NCBI GenBank assembly: GCA_003645255.1
Contig: QNES01000024.1
Location: 1 to 35,547, forward strand
Source of the DNA: Gammaproteobacteria bacterium
GTDB taxonomy: Bacteria > Pseudomonadota > Gammaproteobacteria > Beggiatoales > Beggiatoaceae
Reading direction: 5' to 3'
DNA length: 35,547 nt
The notes beneath the pieces were generated by a model that was not told where the DNA came from, did no database searches, and saw only the letters and a program-made list of their open reading frames with translations. Positions 1-8,428 of the stretch are shown in pieces. A program made the position numbers and the translations under genes. Each line of letters opens with the position of its first letter. Positions within the stretch are counted from its first letter, which is position 1.

Positions 1-160
1 ATTGAGAAAAATTTGCAGTCCCATTTTTTGAGAGGTTGCAAATTCGAGCCAAAACGGTATTTTTTCATTAAAAATCAATTATTTATGAAATCTAGCCCGT
101 TGGATAGGTGGGACACACCCTTTATTCATCAGTAAAATATAAAACGGATAACTAACTAAA

Positions 161-2470
161 ATGTTAAAACGCTTTCTGATAACATTCTTAATGTTATTAT
201 TACCTATATTTTCCATCAGTGCCGTTATTTATTACCAAAGCGTCAATTATAACAAACTATTATTGGAAAAAAAATCCATAGCGAATTTAAATAAACAAAA
301 TGAACAAATTATCAACGAGTTCACTTATATCCTATCGGATTTAACATTCTTAGCTGAACAACGTCAATTGCAAGTATCTCTTGATAAAGATAACAAAGAA
401 CATTGGCAAATTTTAGCGGAAGAATATCGTCTGTTTATAACGCGAAAAAAGCTTTATGATCAGATTCGTTTTTTAAATGAAACGGGAATGGAAGTGGTGC
501 GCGTTAATTTTAATACGCCTGTTCCCAGCCAAAAACTTCAGCTTCAGTCCAAACGCTATTATTTTCGGGATACCTTTATTTTAGGGCGAGGCGAAATATT
601 TGTTTCACCGTTAGATTTAAACATTGAAAAAGGGGAAATAGAACGCCCAAAAAAGCCAGTCATTCGTTTTGGAACCCCCGTCTTTGATAGCAACGGGCAA
701 AAAAAAGGTATCTTATTACTGAACTATTTGGGAAGCAAGCTACTCAAAAAATGGGATCACAAAGGCGTAAATACTTCTAATCATATCGTGCTTCTTAATG
801 CGGCAGGGTTTTGGCTAAAGGGAATCGTTCCTGAAGATGAATGGGGTTTTATGTATAAAGATAGCAATAATAGAACTTTTGAAAATCGCTTTCCAGCAGA
901 ATGGCAACGCATTATTCAAAAGCAATCAGATCAATTTTATACCTCTAATGGTTTATTTACCTTTATTACCATTTATCCGCTTTCAGAAAGTCCAAAGCAG
1001 GGGACCCAAAACTATTATTGGAAAATGGTTTCTCATGCTTCCCCACAGACATTACAGGCAAAATCCAACCAGATTTTAAGAGACATGGCATTGCCATTTA
1101 TAGCATTAATCATATTAATGTTCATCGTTTCTACATTTTTAACCCGAATCAAAATTAAACATACTGAATTTTTACAAAATGTCATAGACTCGCTTGATCA
1201 TCCCTTCCATGTGATTAACACGAATAACTACCAGATTGAATTAGCCAATGCCGCTACACGAGCCTTGGGCATAAAGCCCCAGGTAACTTGTTATGCACTG
1301 ACACATAAAAGAAACGAACCTTGCACCGGGATAAAAGATCCTTGCCCCCTTAAAGAAGTGCTGAAAACCAAAGAACCGGTGATGGTGGAACATCTCCATT
1401 TTGATAAAGATGGCAAGCCCATCAATGTCGAAGTACATGGATTTCCTATTCATGATTCGGCAGGCAAAATTAATCAAATGATTGAATATGCTTTGGATAT
1501 CACAGAACGCAAACGCGCTGAAAAACAACTTCATAAACAAAATCAAGAACTCCAAGTTAAAAATGAACAACTAGATGCGCTGGCGAGTCAATTAAAAGTA
1601 CAACAAAACAAACTTTATCAAATTAACGCCGCTTATCAACGTTTTGTCCCTTGTGAATTTTTAAGCTTATTAGAAAAGCAAAGCATTCTGGATGTCCAAT
1701 TAGGAAACCAAATTAAAAAAGAAATGAGCATTTTATTTTGCGACATTCGTGATTTTACCGCCTTGTCAGAAAAAATCACCCCACAAGACAACTTTGACTT
1801 TATCAATGCCTTTTTAGGACGAATGGCACCGATTATTGATCAACATCATGGTGTGATTGATAAATATATTGGTGATGAAATTATGGCTCTGTTTCCAACT
1901 CATGCCGATGATGCGGTGCAAGCAGCGATTAACATGTTAAAAGCCCTCGCAGATTACAATCTCACGCGAGGTCGTCCAGAACGACCCAAACTCAAAATGG
2001 GTATTGGCATCAATACAGGTTTATTAATGTTGGGCATTGTTGGTGGGCAAAATCGCATGGATGGCACCGTGATTTCCGATGCCGTGAATTTAGCCTCTCG
2101 TGTCGAGGAAATGAATAAAAAATATGGTACCTCATTATTAATCACTACGGAAACTTATCAAAAATTAAAAGAGCCATCACAATATAAAATTCGCCTCATT
2201 GACACCGTCAAAGTCAAAGGAAAATCCAAAGTCGTCACCATTTATGAGGTATTTGACACTGATTCTCCCAGCATGATGGCTAACAAAAGCGAAACCCTAT
2301 CTGATTTTAAACAAGGCGTGATGCTCTATCACAAGACTGCCCTTAAAAAGGCAAAAATTTTCTTTGAAAGAGTTTTAAAAATAAACCCAGACGATAAAGT
2401 CGCACAAATTTATTTGAAACGCTGCGATCATTTTCAAAAAATCGGAATCCCAGACGATTGGGCACTTTAG
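161..2470 (+). CDS. Membrane class III adenylyl cyclase with extracellular sensor, PAS domain and C-terminal TPR-like tail
   Basis: The 769-residue protein should make cAMP from ATP in response to an extracytoplasmic signal. An N-terminal membrane segment lies at about residues 7-26 and a second at about 309-330; between them is a Cache-type sensor domain. A PAS domain follows (about 335-450) with an unusual cysteine cluster (CYALTHKRNEPC, then DPCPL), then a coiled coil, then the cyclase domain (about 515-690). Metal-binding D528 (FCDIRDFT) and D572 (KYIGDE) are present. Substrate-specifying K568 and T636 and transition-state N643 and R647 give the Lys/Thr pattern of class IIIb adenylyl cyclases, several of which respond to bicarbonate. 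The last 50 residues resemble one TPR unit. No Shine-Dalgarno is evident; a single TAACTAA unit lies at 149-155. The catalytic half is closely related to the cyclase at 12058-14286, and the sensor half to the kinase at 16246-18927. The ligand is unknown. Confidence 0.9.
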   Translation: MLKRFLITFLMLLLPIFSISAVIYYQSVNYNKLLLEKKSIANLNKQNEQIINEFTYILSDLTFLAEQRQLQVSLDKDNKEHWQILAEEYRLFITRKKLYDQIRFLNETGMEVVRVNFNTPVPSQKLQLQSKRYYFRDTFILGRGEIFVSPLDLNIEKGEIERPKKPVIRFGTPVFDSNGQKKGILLLNYLGSKLLKKWDHKGVNTSNHIVLLNAAGFWLKGIVPEDEWGFMYKDSNNRTFENRFPAEWQRIIQKQSDQFYTSNGLFTFITIYPLSESPKQGTQNYYWKMVSHASPQTLQAKSNQILRDMALPFIALIILMFIVSTFLTRIKIKHTEFLQNVIDSLDHPFHVINTNNYQIELANAATRALGIKPQVTCYALTHKRNEPCTGIKDPCPLKEVLKTKEPVMVEHLHFDKDGKPINVEVHGFPIHDSAGKINQMIEYALDITERKRAEKQLHKQNQELQVKNEQLDALASQLKVQQNKLYQINAAYQRFVPCEFLSLLEKQSILDVQLGNQIKKEMSILFCDIRDFTALSEKITPQDNFDFINAFLGRMAPIIDQHHGVIDKYIGDEIMALFPTHADDAVQAAINMLKALADYNLTRGRPERPKLKMGIGINTGLLMLGIVGGQNRMDGTVISDAVNLASRVEEMNKKYGTSLLITTETYQKLKEPSQYKIRLIDTVKVKGKSKVVTIYEVFDTDSPSMMANKSETLSDFKQGVMLYHKTALKKAKIFFERVLKINPDDKVAQIYLKRCDHFQKIGIPDDWAL

Positions 2471-2578
2471 ATTAAGGTCACACTCGTTAGGCAATTGGTT
2501 TAACTCTTACTTTCCCATATCAAAAAAATTTTCAACACACCATAAGAAGAAAAATGGCCTGTGTGTTTGCCTGCTCTT
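2471..2578. other. Convergent intergenic spacer with weak inverted repeat
   Basis: The spacer separates the cyclase (rightward) from the methyltransferase (leftward). It holds an imperfect inverted repeat near 2533-2563 (AACACACC pairing with a GTGTGTT-type arm), which may serve as a weak two-way terminator. No gene is visible. Confidence 0.3.
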
Positions 2579-3049
2579 TCACCTACAAATAATTAGTTTG
2601 CCCTGGCAAACCACACTTTTGAAATATTTTTTGAAAATCGGGATATAATCTTCCGTTTTCCAGTTGCGTTGCCAACAGCCCTTTTTTGAATGGCTACCAA
2701 TTCCCGATTTATTGCCCTCATATACCGTAAAATAACAGGGGACCCGGTAAGAGGCGCATAAAGCAATCAAATTTCGCATAGCTTGACCATCATCAATCAC
2801 ATTAAGTACATTATTGCAAACAATCGTATCCGGATGACAGGCTAAAGCTTGTACATTTTCAGCCTCAGAACGATTAAATTTATCATAAACATACAATGTG
2901 ACACCAAGCCCAGCGGCGTAGATTTTATTTGCGTCATATTTTCCACCCCCTATGTCAAGCACTGTATTGCCTGCAAGCTGAGGTAAAACGGTTTTAATGC
3001 CAGGATTGACTTGGTTAAGGCTGGTTGTCGCACTGCTGATTTGTTGCAT
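2579..3049 (-). CDS. Small class I SAM-dependent methyltransferase-like protein
   Basis: The 156-residue protein carries the SAM-binding motif I, VLDIGGGKYDANK (about residues 30-42), followed by an acidic strand end (YVYDKFNRSE) and a CNNVLNVI motif, as in short class I methyltransferases. Such proteins are often seen in phages and accessory regions. Substrate unknown. It is the last leftward gene after the exopolysaccharide genes, 136 bp downstream of the acetyltransferase with a hairpin (3154-3177) in the gap, so membership of that operon is uncertain. It is shorter than typical 200-250-residue methyltransferases and lacks an obvious substrate-recognition domain. I am fairly sure of the fold and unsure of the role. 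Confidence 0.7.
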   Translation of the reverse strand: MQQISSATTSLNQVNPGIKTVLPQLAGNTVLDIGGGKYDANKIYAAGLGVTLYVYDKFNRSEAENVQALACHPDTIVCNNVLNVIDDGQAMRNLIALCASYRVPCYFTVYEGNKSGIGSHSKKGCWQRNWKTEDYIPIFKKYFKSVVCQGKLIICR

Positions 3050-3153
3050 ATTAAAACAATTGGGTAGGATAAGCAGACTTTCCCCATCTGCTGTATTTTC
3101 GGTAGTTGAACCGGTTTTTACATAAGTTGATTGGAGTAAATCTGGTTTTTCTG

Positions 3154-3177
3154 GTTCCCACGCACCTGTGTGGGAAC
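3154..3177. repeat. Hairpin GTTCCCAC / GTGGGAAC
   Basis: Perfect 8-bp arms at 3154-3161 and 3170-3177 enclose an 8-nt loop. A run of A follows on the plus strand (T upstream on the minus strand). It lies between the acetyltransferase and methyltransferase genes. It could be a dispersed repeat or an intra-operon attenuating stem. Confidence 0.7.
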
Positions 3178-3185
3178 GAAAAAAA

Positions 3186-3683
3186 CTATCTCTGAATAAT
3201 TCTCGCTGGAATACCGACTGCTATGGAATGTGAAGGTATGTCTTTAATTACAACAGCATTGGCACCAATTGCTACATCATCGCCAATATGAATAGGTCCT
3301 AACAGTTTAGCACCGGCACCAATATCAACTCGGTTACCAATAGTAGGAGATCCACGCACACCTGTATGTTTTAATCCTACCGTGACACCATTGCGAATAA
3401 CCACATCATCACCAAAAACAGAATCTCCACTGACAATAATGCCACCAAAATGTTCAATAGTAAAACGTTTACCAACTTTAGCTTCGCAAGGTAGTTCAAT
3501 GCTGGTGATAATCTGAATAAACAGATATAAAGCTTTATATAAAAAAGAAAAAGGTAGGCGTATCCATCTTCTTTTAATTGTATAACGCCATCGTCCAAAG
3601 CGATAGACTAACATAACCCAAAGTCCTTGTCGGGTAATATCATGTTGATACGTTTGCCAATCTTCACGAATATTTTCAAACAC
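3186..3683 (-). CDS. Serine O-acetyltransferase-family hexapeptide transferase
   Basis: The 165-residue protein has a short helical N-terminus (about 1-70, with a hydrophobic stretch near 40-60) and a left-handed beta-helix built from hexapeptide repeats (VFGDDVVIRNGVTVG, IGNRVDIGAGAKLLG, IGDDVAIGANAVVIKDI). It ends in GIPARIIQR, typical of the CysE/EpsC acetyltransferase superfamily. The acetyl donor would be acetyl-CoA. The protein lacks the long N-terminal SATase domain of housekeeping CysE (about 270 residues). Together with its position behind a glycosyltransferase, this suggests acetylation of a sugar or polysaccharide precursor rather than cysteine synthesis. A serine acetyltransferase role cannot be excluded from sequence alone. 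Confidence 0.8.
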   Translation of the reverse strand: MFENIREDWQTYQHDITRQGLWVMLVYRFGRWRYTIKRRWIRLPFSFLYKALYLFIQIITSIELPCEAKVGKRFTIEHFGGIIVSGDSVFGDDVVIRNGVTVGLKHTGVRGSPTIGNRVDIGAGAKLLGPIHIGDDVAIGANAVVIKDIPSHSIAVGIPARIIQR

Positions 3684-3709
3684 TTTTTATCCTTATTTTA
3701 TTTATATTC

Positions 3710-3752
3710 GTAACTACTCAGGGCTTGAGTTGTGTTCGCCCTGAGTAGTTAC
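3710..3752. repeat. 15-bp-arm hairpin overlapping the glycosyltransferase stop codon
   Basis: Perfect inverted repeat: GTAACTACTCAGGGC at 3710-3724 and its reverse complement at 3738-3752, with a 13-nt loop. The right arm contains the stop codon of the leftward glycosyltransferase gene (3749-3751). It is probably a 3'-end stabilising or attenuating stem between two operon genes, or a dispersed palindrome that inserted at the end of the gene. Confidence 0.85.
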
Positions 3753-4750
3753 TTATATTCAATTAAACGTCGCCGTTGTCCCCGCCAACGGTGATAATAA
3801 TAGGACCATTGTCCAACGGCAATTGGAATATGTTGAAATTGCGAATGTAATCCATACAGAAATAAAGTGACGAGATTTTTTGATTTCCAACGCGCTCGCC
3901 ATGCACTACGCAGACTCAGTAATAAAAACAATAGTATACTGCCAAAAAAAGGCCATAGTGATTTTAACCCTAAGCTGATTATCAAGCCAACGATGAAAAT
4001 ACCTATCAAGATACTAGCATGTAACCCGTTTTTGCGTGACTCATGTTGCCATAATGGTGTTTTGGTATCACGCAATTGGCTAGATATTTCGGCATAGGCA
4101 TGTCCTCCCCGTATTGCCCGTTGCCAATATTGTGACCAATGATTTATAGCTAAATCATGTAAAGTCATCGGCTTATCTATATGTAAAATACTATAACCGC
4201 GAGTACGGATACGTTGACACATTTCTGGTTCTTCCCCAGCAATTAACTGTGGATTATAGCCACCGACTTGTTCCAATATATGATGATGTATCAACGCATC
4301 TCCGCCACAAAAATCTGAATGTCCAGGCGGATATATCCAATCCAAATCTAAAATCCGCTGATACCAAGAAGCATTAGGATATAATTCACGGCGATGTCCC
4401 CACACAATAGCCACTTTTGGCGAATTGTCTAAAGATTGTGTGGCTTCTTTGACGAAATCTGGGTGAAGAATCGTATCACCATCAAGGAATAAAATCAGTG
4501 GCGCTTTTGCTGCACGCCATCCGGCATTTCGCCCAATCGCAGCGGCTGGGCGTTCTGGATGTACAACTAACACTTTGGTACCTAACGCTTTGGCACGATC
4601 CACACTGCCATCGGTAGAATCGGAATCGACATAGATGATTTCCATCCCTGAAGGGGGATCATTCATGTTTTGTACTGAGCGGATACAATCAACGAGACGT
4701 TGCCCTTCATTGCGTCCAATGATAACGACTGATAATGGTGGTTTATTCAT
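3749..4750 (-). CDS. Family 2 glycosyltransferase, membrane-anchored
   Basis: The 333-residue GT-A enzyme should transfer a nucleotide-activated sugar to an exopolysaccharide intermediate at the cytoplasmic face of the inner membrane. Visible are the N-terminal VVIIGRNEG strand, YVDSDSTDGS (nucleotide binding), the FLDGDT metal-binding motif, a GEEPEMCQRI acceptor-site motif, and two C-terminal membrane segments (about 245-265 and 268-285). It lies between the Wzz/BY-kinase and acetyltransferase genes on the same strand, 41 bp after the former. That gap carries four heptamer repeats and no clear Shine-Dalgarno. Sugar specificity cannot be read from the sequence. Confidence 0.87.
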   Translation of the reverse strand: MNKPPLSVVIIGRNEGQRLVDCIRSVQNMNDPPSGMEIIYVDSDSTDGSVDRAKALGTKVLVVHPERPAAAIGRNAGWRAAKAPLILFLDGDTILHPDFVKEATQSLDNSPKVAIVWGHRRELYPNASWYQRILDLDWIYPPGHSDFCGGDALIHHHILEQVGGYNPQLIAGEEPEMCQRIRTRGYSILHIDKPMTLHDLAINHWSQYWQRAIRGGHAYAEISSQLRDTKTPLWQHESRKNGLHASILIGIFIVGLIISLGLKSLWPFFGSILLFLLLSLRSAWRARWKSKNLVTLFLYGLHSQFQHIPIAVGQWSYYYHRWRGQRRRLIEYK

Positions 4751-4757
4751 GAACTTA

Positions 4758-4785
4758 ATAGTTAGTGGTTAATGGTTAATGGTTA
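4758..4785 (-). repeat. Four tandem heptamers (TAACCAT type) upstream of the glycosyltransferase start
   Basis: Reading leftward toward the start codon at 4750, the units are TAACCAT, TAACCAT, TAACCAC and TAACTAT, ending 7 bp before the ATG. They match the TAACTGA-type leader repeats in front of dut and bioD in period and in the leading TAAC. They occupy the position of a ribosome-binding site. A single TAACCAT unit also lies at 8092-8098, upstream of the export-lipoprotein start. Confidence 0.85.
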
Positions 4786-4791
4786 ATTGAT

Positions 4792-6921
4792 TTAATGCCA
4801 TAAAAATCGTTTAATCCAGCCACGGCGTATTTTGCTGCCCTGCTCATATTCTTTCAAGAGCTTCGCAAAATAACCCCCCCCCCGGAATACTTTGACTCGA
4901 TTAAGCACAGAACCCACTACTGGCGGATTTAAACGTTCTAGTAATTGTGCCGCTCGCTTGAGTTCACCTGGGGTAATCGCTCCTGCTTCAACCACCAGTA
5001 AGACACCGCCTGCAATTTTACCTAATAACTCTGCATCAGATGACAATAACAGGGGCGGTGTATCCAAAAGGATTAAATCATAATGTGCATTCAGTTGCTC
5101 AATAACCGGTCGCAACTTACCATAAGTTGTAACATAACGCTTTGATGTTTCGCCAATGGGTAAACGATCCGGTAAATCTGCCGTGGCTGGAATAACCAAC
5201 GCTTCAGGTGAACTGAGTGGACTATCTTGATTTAATAAAGTTGTCAAACTATTGTAGGGGCTTGCTCCTTTATAACGATCATCATGTTTAAACGCATTAA
5301 GTTCCAAAGCCAAAGTACGCACTCCTAATTCACTTAAAAGGTTGGCGAGTTCTAAGATGAGTGTTGTTGTACCACCGCCTGGTTTAACCGAGGTTAGAAC
5401 AAAAGTGGTGGTTTTGTGGGAATGCCAATCACGTTCTAATGCTAATGCCATACGACGCAAATAATCATTGGCGAATTGTTCTGTCTTGAGATCGTGACGT
5501 TCCAAAATCCAAGCTAGCGGAGGGAAACCAAGCATTTTATGTACTTCACCTGGCGTATGTATGCGCCGATCTAACATATCTATTAAAATAGGTGTGCCGA
5601 TTCCTAAGCCAAGTGCCACAACAACAAGCATTAAAAGCATTTTTTGGCGTTTACCTTTGAGAGGAGAGGATGGTTGTTTAGCAGGCGTGTCCAAACGTAC
5701 AAATCCAGGCGCACTGGCTTCAGTATTTAAAAAGTCAATACGATTATAAATTTTTTCCAACTGTCGTTCAGATCGATTCATTTCTTGACTCAGCAACAGT
5801 GCTTTGTTATAGAGAGTCGCATAGTGGTTTGCTTGTTGACGCTGTGTTTTCAATTCGGCTGCTAATGCTTGTTCAATGCTTTGGGCTTGGTAAATTTCAG
5901 CTTTCGCTTTTTCTAACAAGCGATTATAGATTTCTTTAAATAGTTTATTGGTTGCTTGTTCAATATCTCGGTCAATTTTAGCCATTTCCTTTTCGGCACG
6001 ACGTCGGCTCGGGTGCTTGGGAGTTAATCCTAACATTTGGGTTAGTAATTCGGTACGCCGATCCGTCAGCTTTGTTTGAAAACTTCTTAGCACACTATCA
6101 TTGGCAACCATTTCATTGACAAGTATGTCCAACATCGTTTGTGACCCACTTTGTTTTTGAGTCAGTGTCGCTAAACGAGTTTCAGCTTCAACACGCTGGC
6201 GACGTGCCAGTGTATGCGCTTGCATCGTTTCAATGAGAATATTATCGTAAATGTTTGAGCTGTTTTCTTGAAAAGTGGTTACCCCTAGTTTTAAAGCAAT
6301 TTGAGTGCGGTGTTCCCGATTCTTGGAAATTAAACGTTCTAATTCATTTTTGCGTTGTTCCAATCTTTCAATTCGACCACTGCTATCATAAATATTTTCG
6401 GCTTGGGATTTTTTTAAATAAATATCTATAAGACCATTAAGTACGATGTCTAACCCTTTAGCTTTATTTCCGATGAGTGTGATAGTCATAAACGGGTCGC
6501 CGCGTTTATTTTTAATTGAAATAGCCTGTTTTAAGCGCATTTTACCCAGATTGAGTATTTCCCCAGGCAACAACCAATTATCCCGTACATTTGGCATTTC
6601 GAGTGCTTCTTGCAAAACATCGCTGCGCGTGATCAAGTTAACCTGTTGTTTGATATACAATTGATATTCTGTACGCTGTAGATCCATACCTCTTTCCGAA
6701 GCCAAATTAGGCGTAAATTTAGGTGATACCAGTAAAACGGCTGTTGTTGAGTAAACCGGTTTTTCTTCCTTAGAAAGCATAAGAAAACCGCTCATACTAA
6801 CCATAATAATAATAAACAACGCTAACCATTTATGTTTCAAGAGGCTAACGAGTGGTTTAAATTTACCGGTCGGAATAGATTGCTCTGAAGTAGTTGATGT
6901 TGTAGATATAGGAGTAGACAT
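4792..6921 (-). CDS. Wzz-type chain-length regulator fused to a degenerate BY-kinase domain
   Basis: The 709-residue protein has the layout of a polysaccharide co-polymerase/tyrosine autokinase. It has a membrane segment at about 32-50, a long periplasmic coiled-coil Wzz domain (about 60-425), a second membrane segment (about 428-450) and a cytoplasmic ATPase-like domain (about 490-690). The kinase motifs are eroded. The Walker A loop reads KPGGGTTT, with T518 where the ATP-binding lysine belongs. Walker A' has E540 and N542 in place of the two aspartates. Walker B (LILLDTPP, D620) is intact. The short tail has only two well-spaced tyrosines and no tyrosine cluster. I infer a structural or regulatory pseudokinase controlling chain length with the Wza-type partner encoded 9 bp upstream. 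A 10-G tract (minus strand) lies 28 codons before the stop. Confidence 0.87.
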   Translation of the reverse strand: MSTPISTTSTTSEQSIPTGKFKPLVSLLKHKWLALFIIIMVSMSGFLMLSKEEKPVYSTTAVLLVSPKFTPNLASERGMDLQRTEYQLYIKQQVNLITRSDVLQEALEMPNVRDNWLLPGEILNLGKMRLKQAISIKNKRGDPFMTITLIGNKAKGLDIVLNGLIDIYLKKSQAENIYDSSGRIERLEQRKNELERLISKNREHRTQIALKLGVTTFQENSSNIYDNILIETMQAHTLARRQRVEAETRLATLTQKQSGSQTMLDILVNEMVANDSVLRSFQTKLTDRRTELLTQMLGLTPKHPSRRRAEKEMAKIDRDIEQATNKLFKEIYNRLLEKAKAEIYQAQSIEQALAAELKTQRQQANHYATLYNKALLLSQEMNRSERQLEKIYNRIDFLNTEASAPGFVRLDTPAKQPSSPLKGKRQKMLLMLVVVALGLGIGTPILIDMLDRRIHTPGEVHKMLGFPPLAWILERHDLKTEQFANDYLRRMALALERDWHSHKTTTFVLTSVKPGGGTTTLILELANLLSELGVRTLALELNAFKHDDRYKGASPYNSLTTLLNQDSPLSSPEALVIPATADLPDRLPIGETSKRYVTTYGKLRPVIEQLNAHYDLILLDTPPLLLSSDAELLGKIAGGVLLVVEAGAITPGELKRAAQLLERLNPPVVGSVLNRVKVFRGGGYFAKLLKEYEQGSKIRRGWIKRFLWH
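4874..4883. repeat. Ten-base homopolymer (C10 plus strand, G10 in the gene)
   Basis: The tract encodes the Arg-Gly-Gly-Gly segment near the C-terminus of the Wzz/BY-kinase protein. In the sequence shown, losing or gaining one G brings an in-frame stop within about a dozen codons and removes the tail with both tyrosines. It may be a slippage site or a place of sequencing error. Confidence 0.9.
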
Positions 6922-6930
6922 AAAGTTTAG

Positions 6931-8079
6931 TTATTCCAAACCGGAACTGGCTTCAATTTCAGCTTCAACTTTTGCACGTTCCGCTTCTAGTTGTTCTTGT
7001 TGTTGGTTAAGCTTGCGAAGTTGAGTATTGGCACGAACAGATTCAATATTAGCATAAATACCTAACATGGTGCTGAAAGGATTTAAAAATTGTATCGCAT
7101 AATTAACTTTGGCAATGGTATTAGTAGGTACATAAACAATATCACCTTCAGTCAGTGCGACATTCACTTTTTGGTTGGGTGCGATTAATTGACTCAATGC
7201 CATAGGTTGATTGATACCCTGGGCAGGGCGAATCACGTTAATTCTATCCGGCGCGGCATCTCTGGTGGGTCCACCGGCTCTTGCTAGTAGTTCTATAAAA
7301 GACATATTAGGTGTTAGGCGAAAAACGCCTGGTCGATGAACTTCCCCCAGTACATAGACTAATTTTTCTTCTATATCTGGTATATAAACAATATCGTTAC
7401 GTTGTAATTTCAGATTGAGAGATAAATCTTTACCGGTTAACAATGGTTGAAGTTCAATCCATACAATTTGATCACGTCCTCGAAATATAGCACTGTGAGT
7501 GAAACGCAAACTTTGTGCATCTCCTTGTAAGCCACTCGCTTCAGCAAAACCACCTGCTAATGAAATGGCTTCAAGTAGGGTAGGGGCTGTCATGCCAAAT
7601 TTTATTTCCCCAGGATGAGCAACCCGCCCTAATACTAATATACGATTGGAGGCATAGCTATCTACCCGCACGGCAACGGATAAGTCCATATAAAAGGGGG
7701 TGAGTTTTTTCGTGATAGCTTGTGCGGCTTCTTCCCGAGATAATTCAGTTAGGCGTATGCTGCCCACTAATGGTAAAGTAATTCGACCGTCTGGACCAAC
7801 AATATGCTTGCCGGATAATTCTGGATATCCCCATACTGAAGCTGTGATTTCATCACCTGCCCCTAAATAGTAATTTTTTGCAACATCGACAACAGGTGCT
7901 TGAAATTTGGCTAACATTTCTGAAGGCGTGATGATAATTTCTTCACGGACTGTCGGTTGCACAAGATTTTCAGGGATTGGAACGACCTGGGTACAACTTA
8001 CCAAGAATCCCATTAATATTAGGGGCAACCAGTCAGTCTTGCCCCTACTAAAAAATTTAAATGCCAACAATAAAATCAT
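6931..8079 (-). CDS. Wza-type polysaccharide export outer-membrane lipoprotein
   Basis: The 382-residue protein has a lipoprotein signal ending in the lipobox LVSC (cysteine near residue 29). A polysaccharide export domain follows (YYLGAGDEITASVWGYPELS, then VGPDGRITLPLVG), then two SLBB-type repeats (ILVLGRVAHPGEIKFG and VYVLGEVHRPGVFRLT), each followed by an LL-A-GG motif. The C-terminus is a charged helical segment. It should form the outer-membrane exit channel for the polysaccharide and dock onto the Wzz protein encoded 9 bp downstream. It is the first gene of the leftward operon. Part of its signal peptide is encoded by a GGGGCAA/TTGCCCC palindrome (8020-8047), which makes the N-terminus unusual; the ATG at 8079 is nevertheless the only start that leaves a complete signal peptide. 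Confidence 0.9.
   Translation of the reverse strand: MILLLAFKFFSRGKTDWLPLILMGFLVSCTQVVPIPENLVQPTVREEIIITPSEMLAKFQAPVVDVAKNYYLGAGDEITASVWGYPELSGKHIVGPDGRITLPLVGSIRLTELSREEAAQAITKKLTPFYMDLSVAVRVDSYASNRILVLGRVAHPGEIKFGMTAPTLLEAISLAGGFAEASGLQGDAQSLRFTHSAIFRGRDQIVWIELQPLLTGKDLSLNLKLQRNDIVYIPDIEEKLVYVLGEVHRPGVFRLTPNMSFIELLARAGGPTRDAAPDRINVIRPAQGINQPMALSQLIAPNQKVNVALTEGDIVYVPTNTIAKVNYAIQFLNPFSTMLGIYANIESVRANTQLRKLNQQQEQLEAERAKVEAEIEASSGLE
8020..8047. repeat. TAGGGGCAA / TTGCCCCTA palindrome inside the export-lipoprotein gene
   Basis: Perfect 9-bp arms at 8020-8028 and 8039-8047 with a 10-nt loop. A second copy with the same loop length lies in the spacer at 35432-35458. Here the element is translated as part of the signal peptide (around Gly-Lys-Thr-Asp-Trp-Leu-Pro-Leu). 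Confidence 0.85.
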
Positions 8080-8092
8080 GGTTTTTATTTAA

Positions 8093-8428
8093 TGGTTAAT
8101 TTTGGGTTTATTAACAATAGAATTATAATCTTTAAGATTATCAAATATTAAAATTGGCTGTACACCTTTGTGGTTGCCCTAAAACTTTTATTCAGGCTAT
8201 ATTTTTTATGACAAAATGATTTGTCTTGATCTAATTTGACTGTTATGTGATAATTTTAACTTTGTTTAATAAATTAATTTAAATTATACTATGAACGGGT
8301 TAATATTGGATTTTCTGTTTTGTTTCGGAAAATTAGCGAATCAAATTCCAAAAACTAACAGTTCAGTTCTTACCCGTTTGAAGTATACCTAAAATGATTC
8401 TTTGTAGAAATCAGGAGATATAAAATAT
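8093..8428. other. Divergent AT-rich promoter region without a gene
   Basis: The 336-bp spacer lies between the leftward exopolysaccharide operon and the rightward amidase-like gene, so it should hold both promoters. I see an inverted AACGGGT/ACCCGTT pair at 8294-8300 and 8372-8378, a possible operator. No well-spaced -35/-10 pair is convincing. No ORF or RNA gene is visible. Confidence 0.5.

Noticed and set aside
1-160. Weak inverted repeat AATTTGCA/TGCAAATT at 10-44 as a terminator or gene remnant
   Set aside because: The arms are only 8 bp with a long loop, and no coding sequence ends there. I see nothing else in this stretch.
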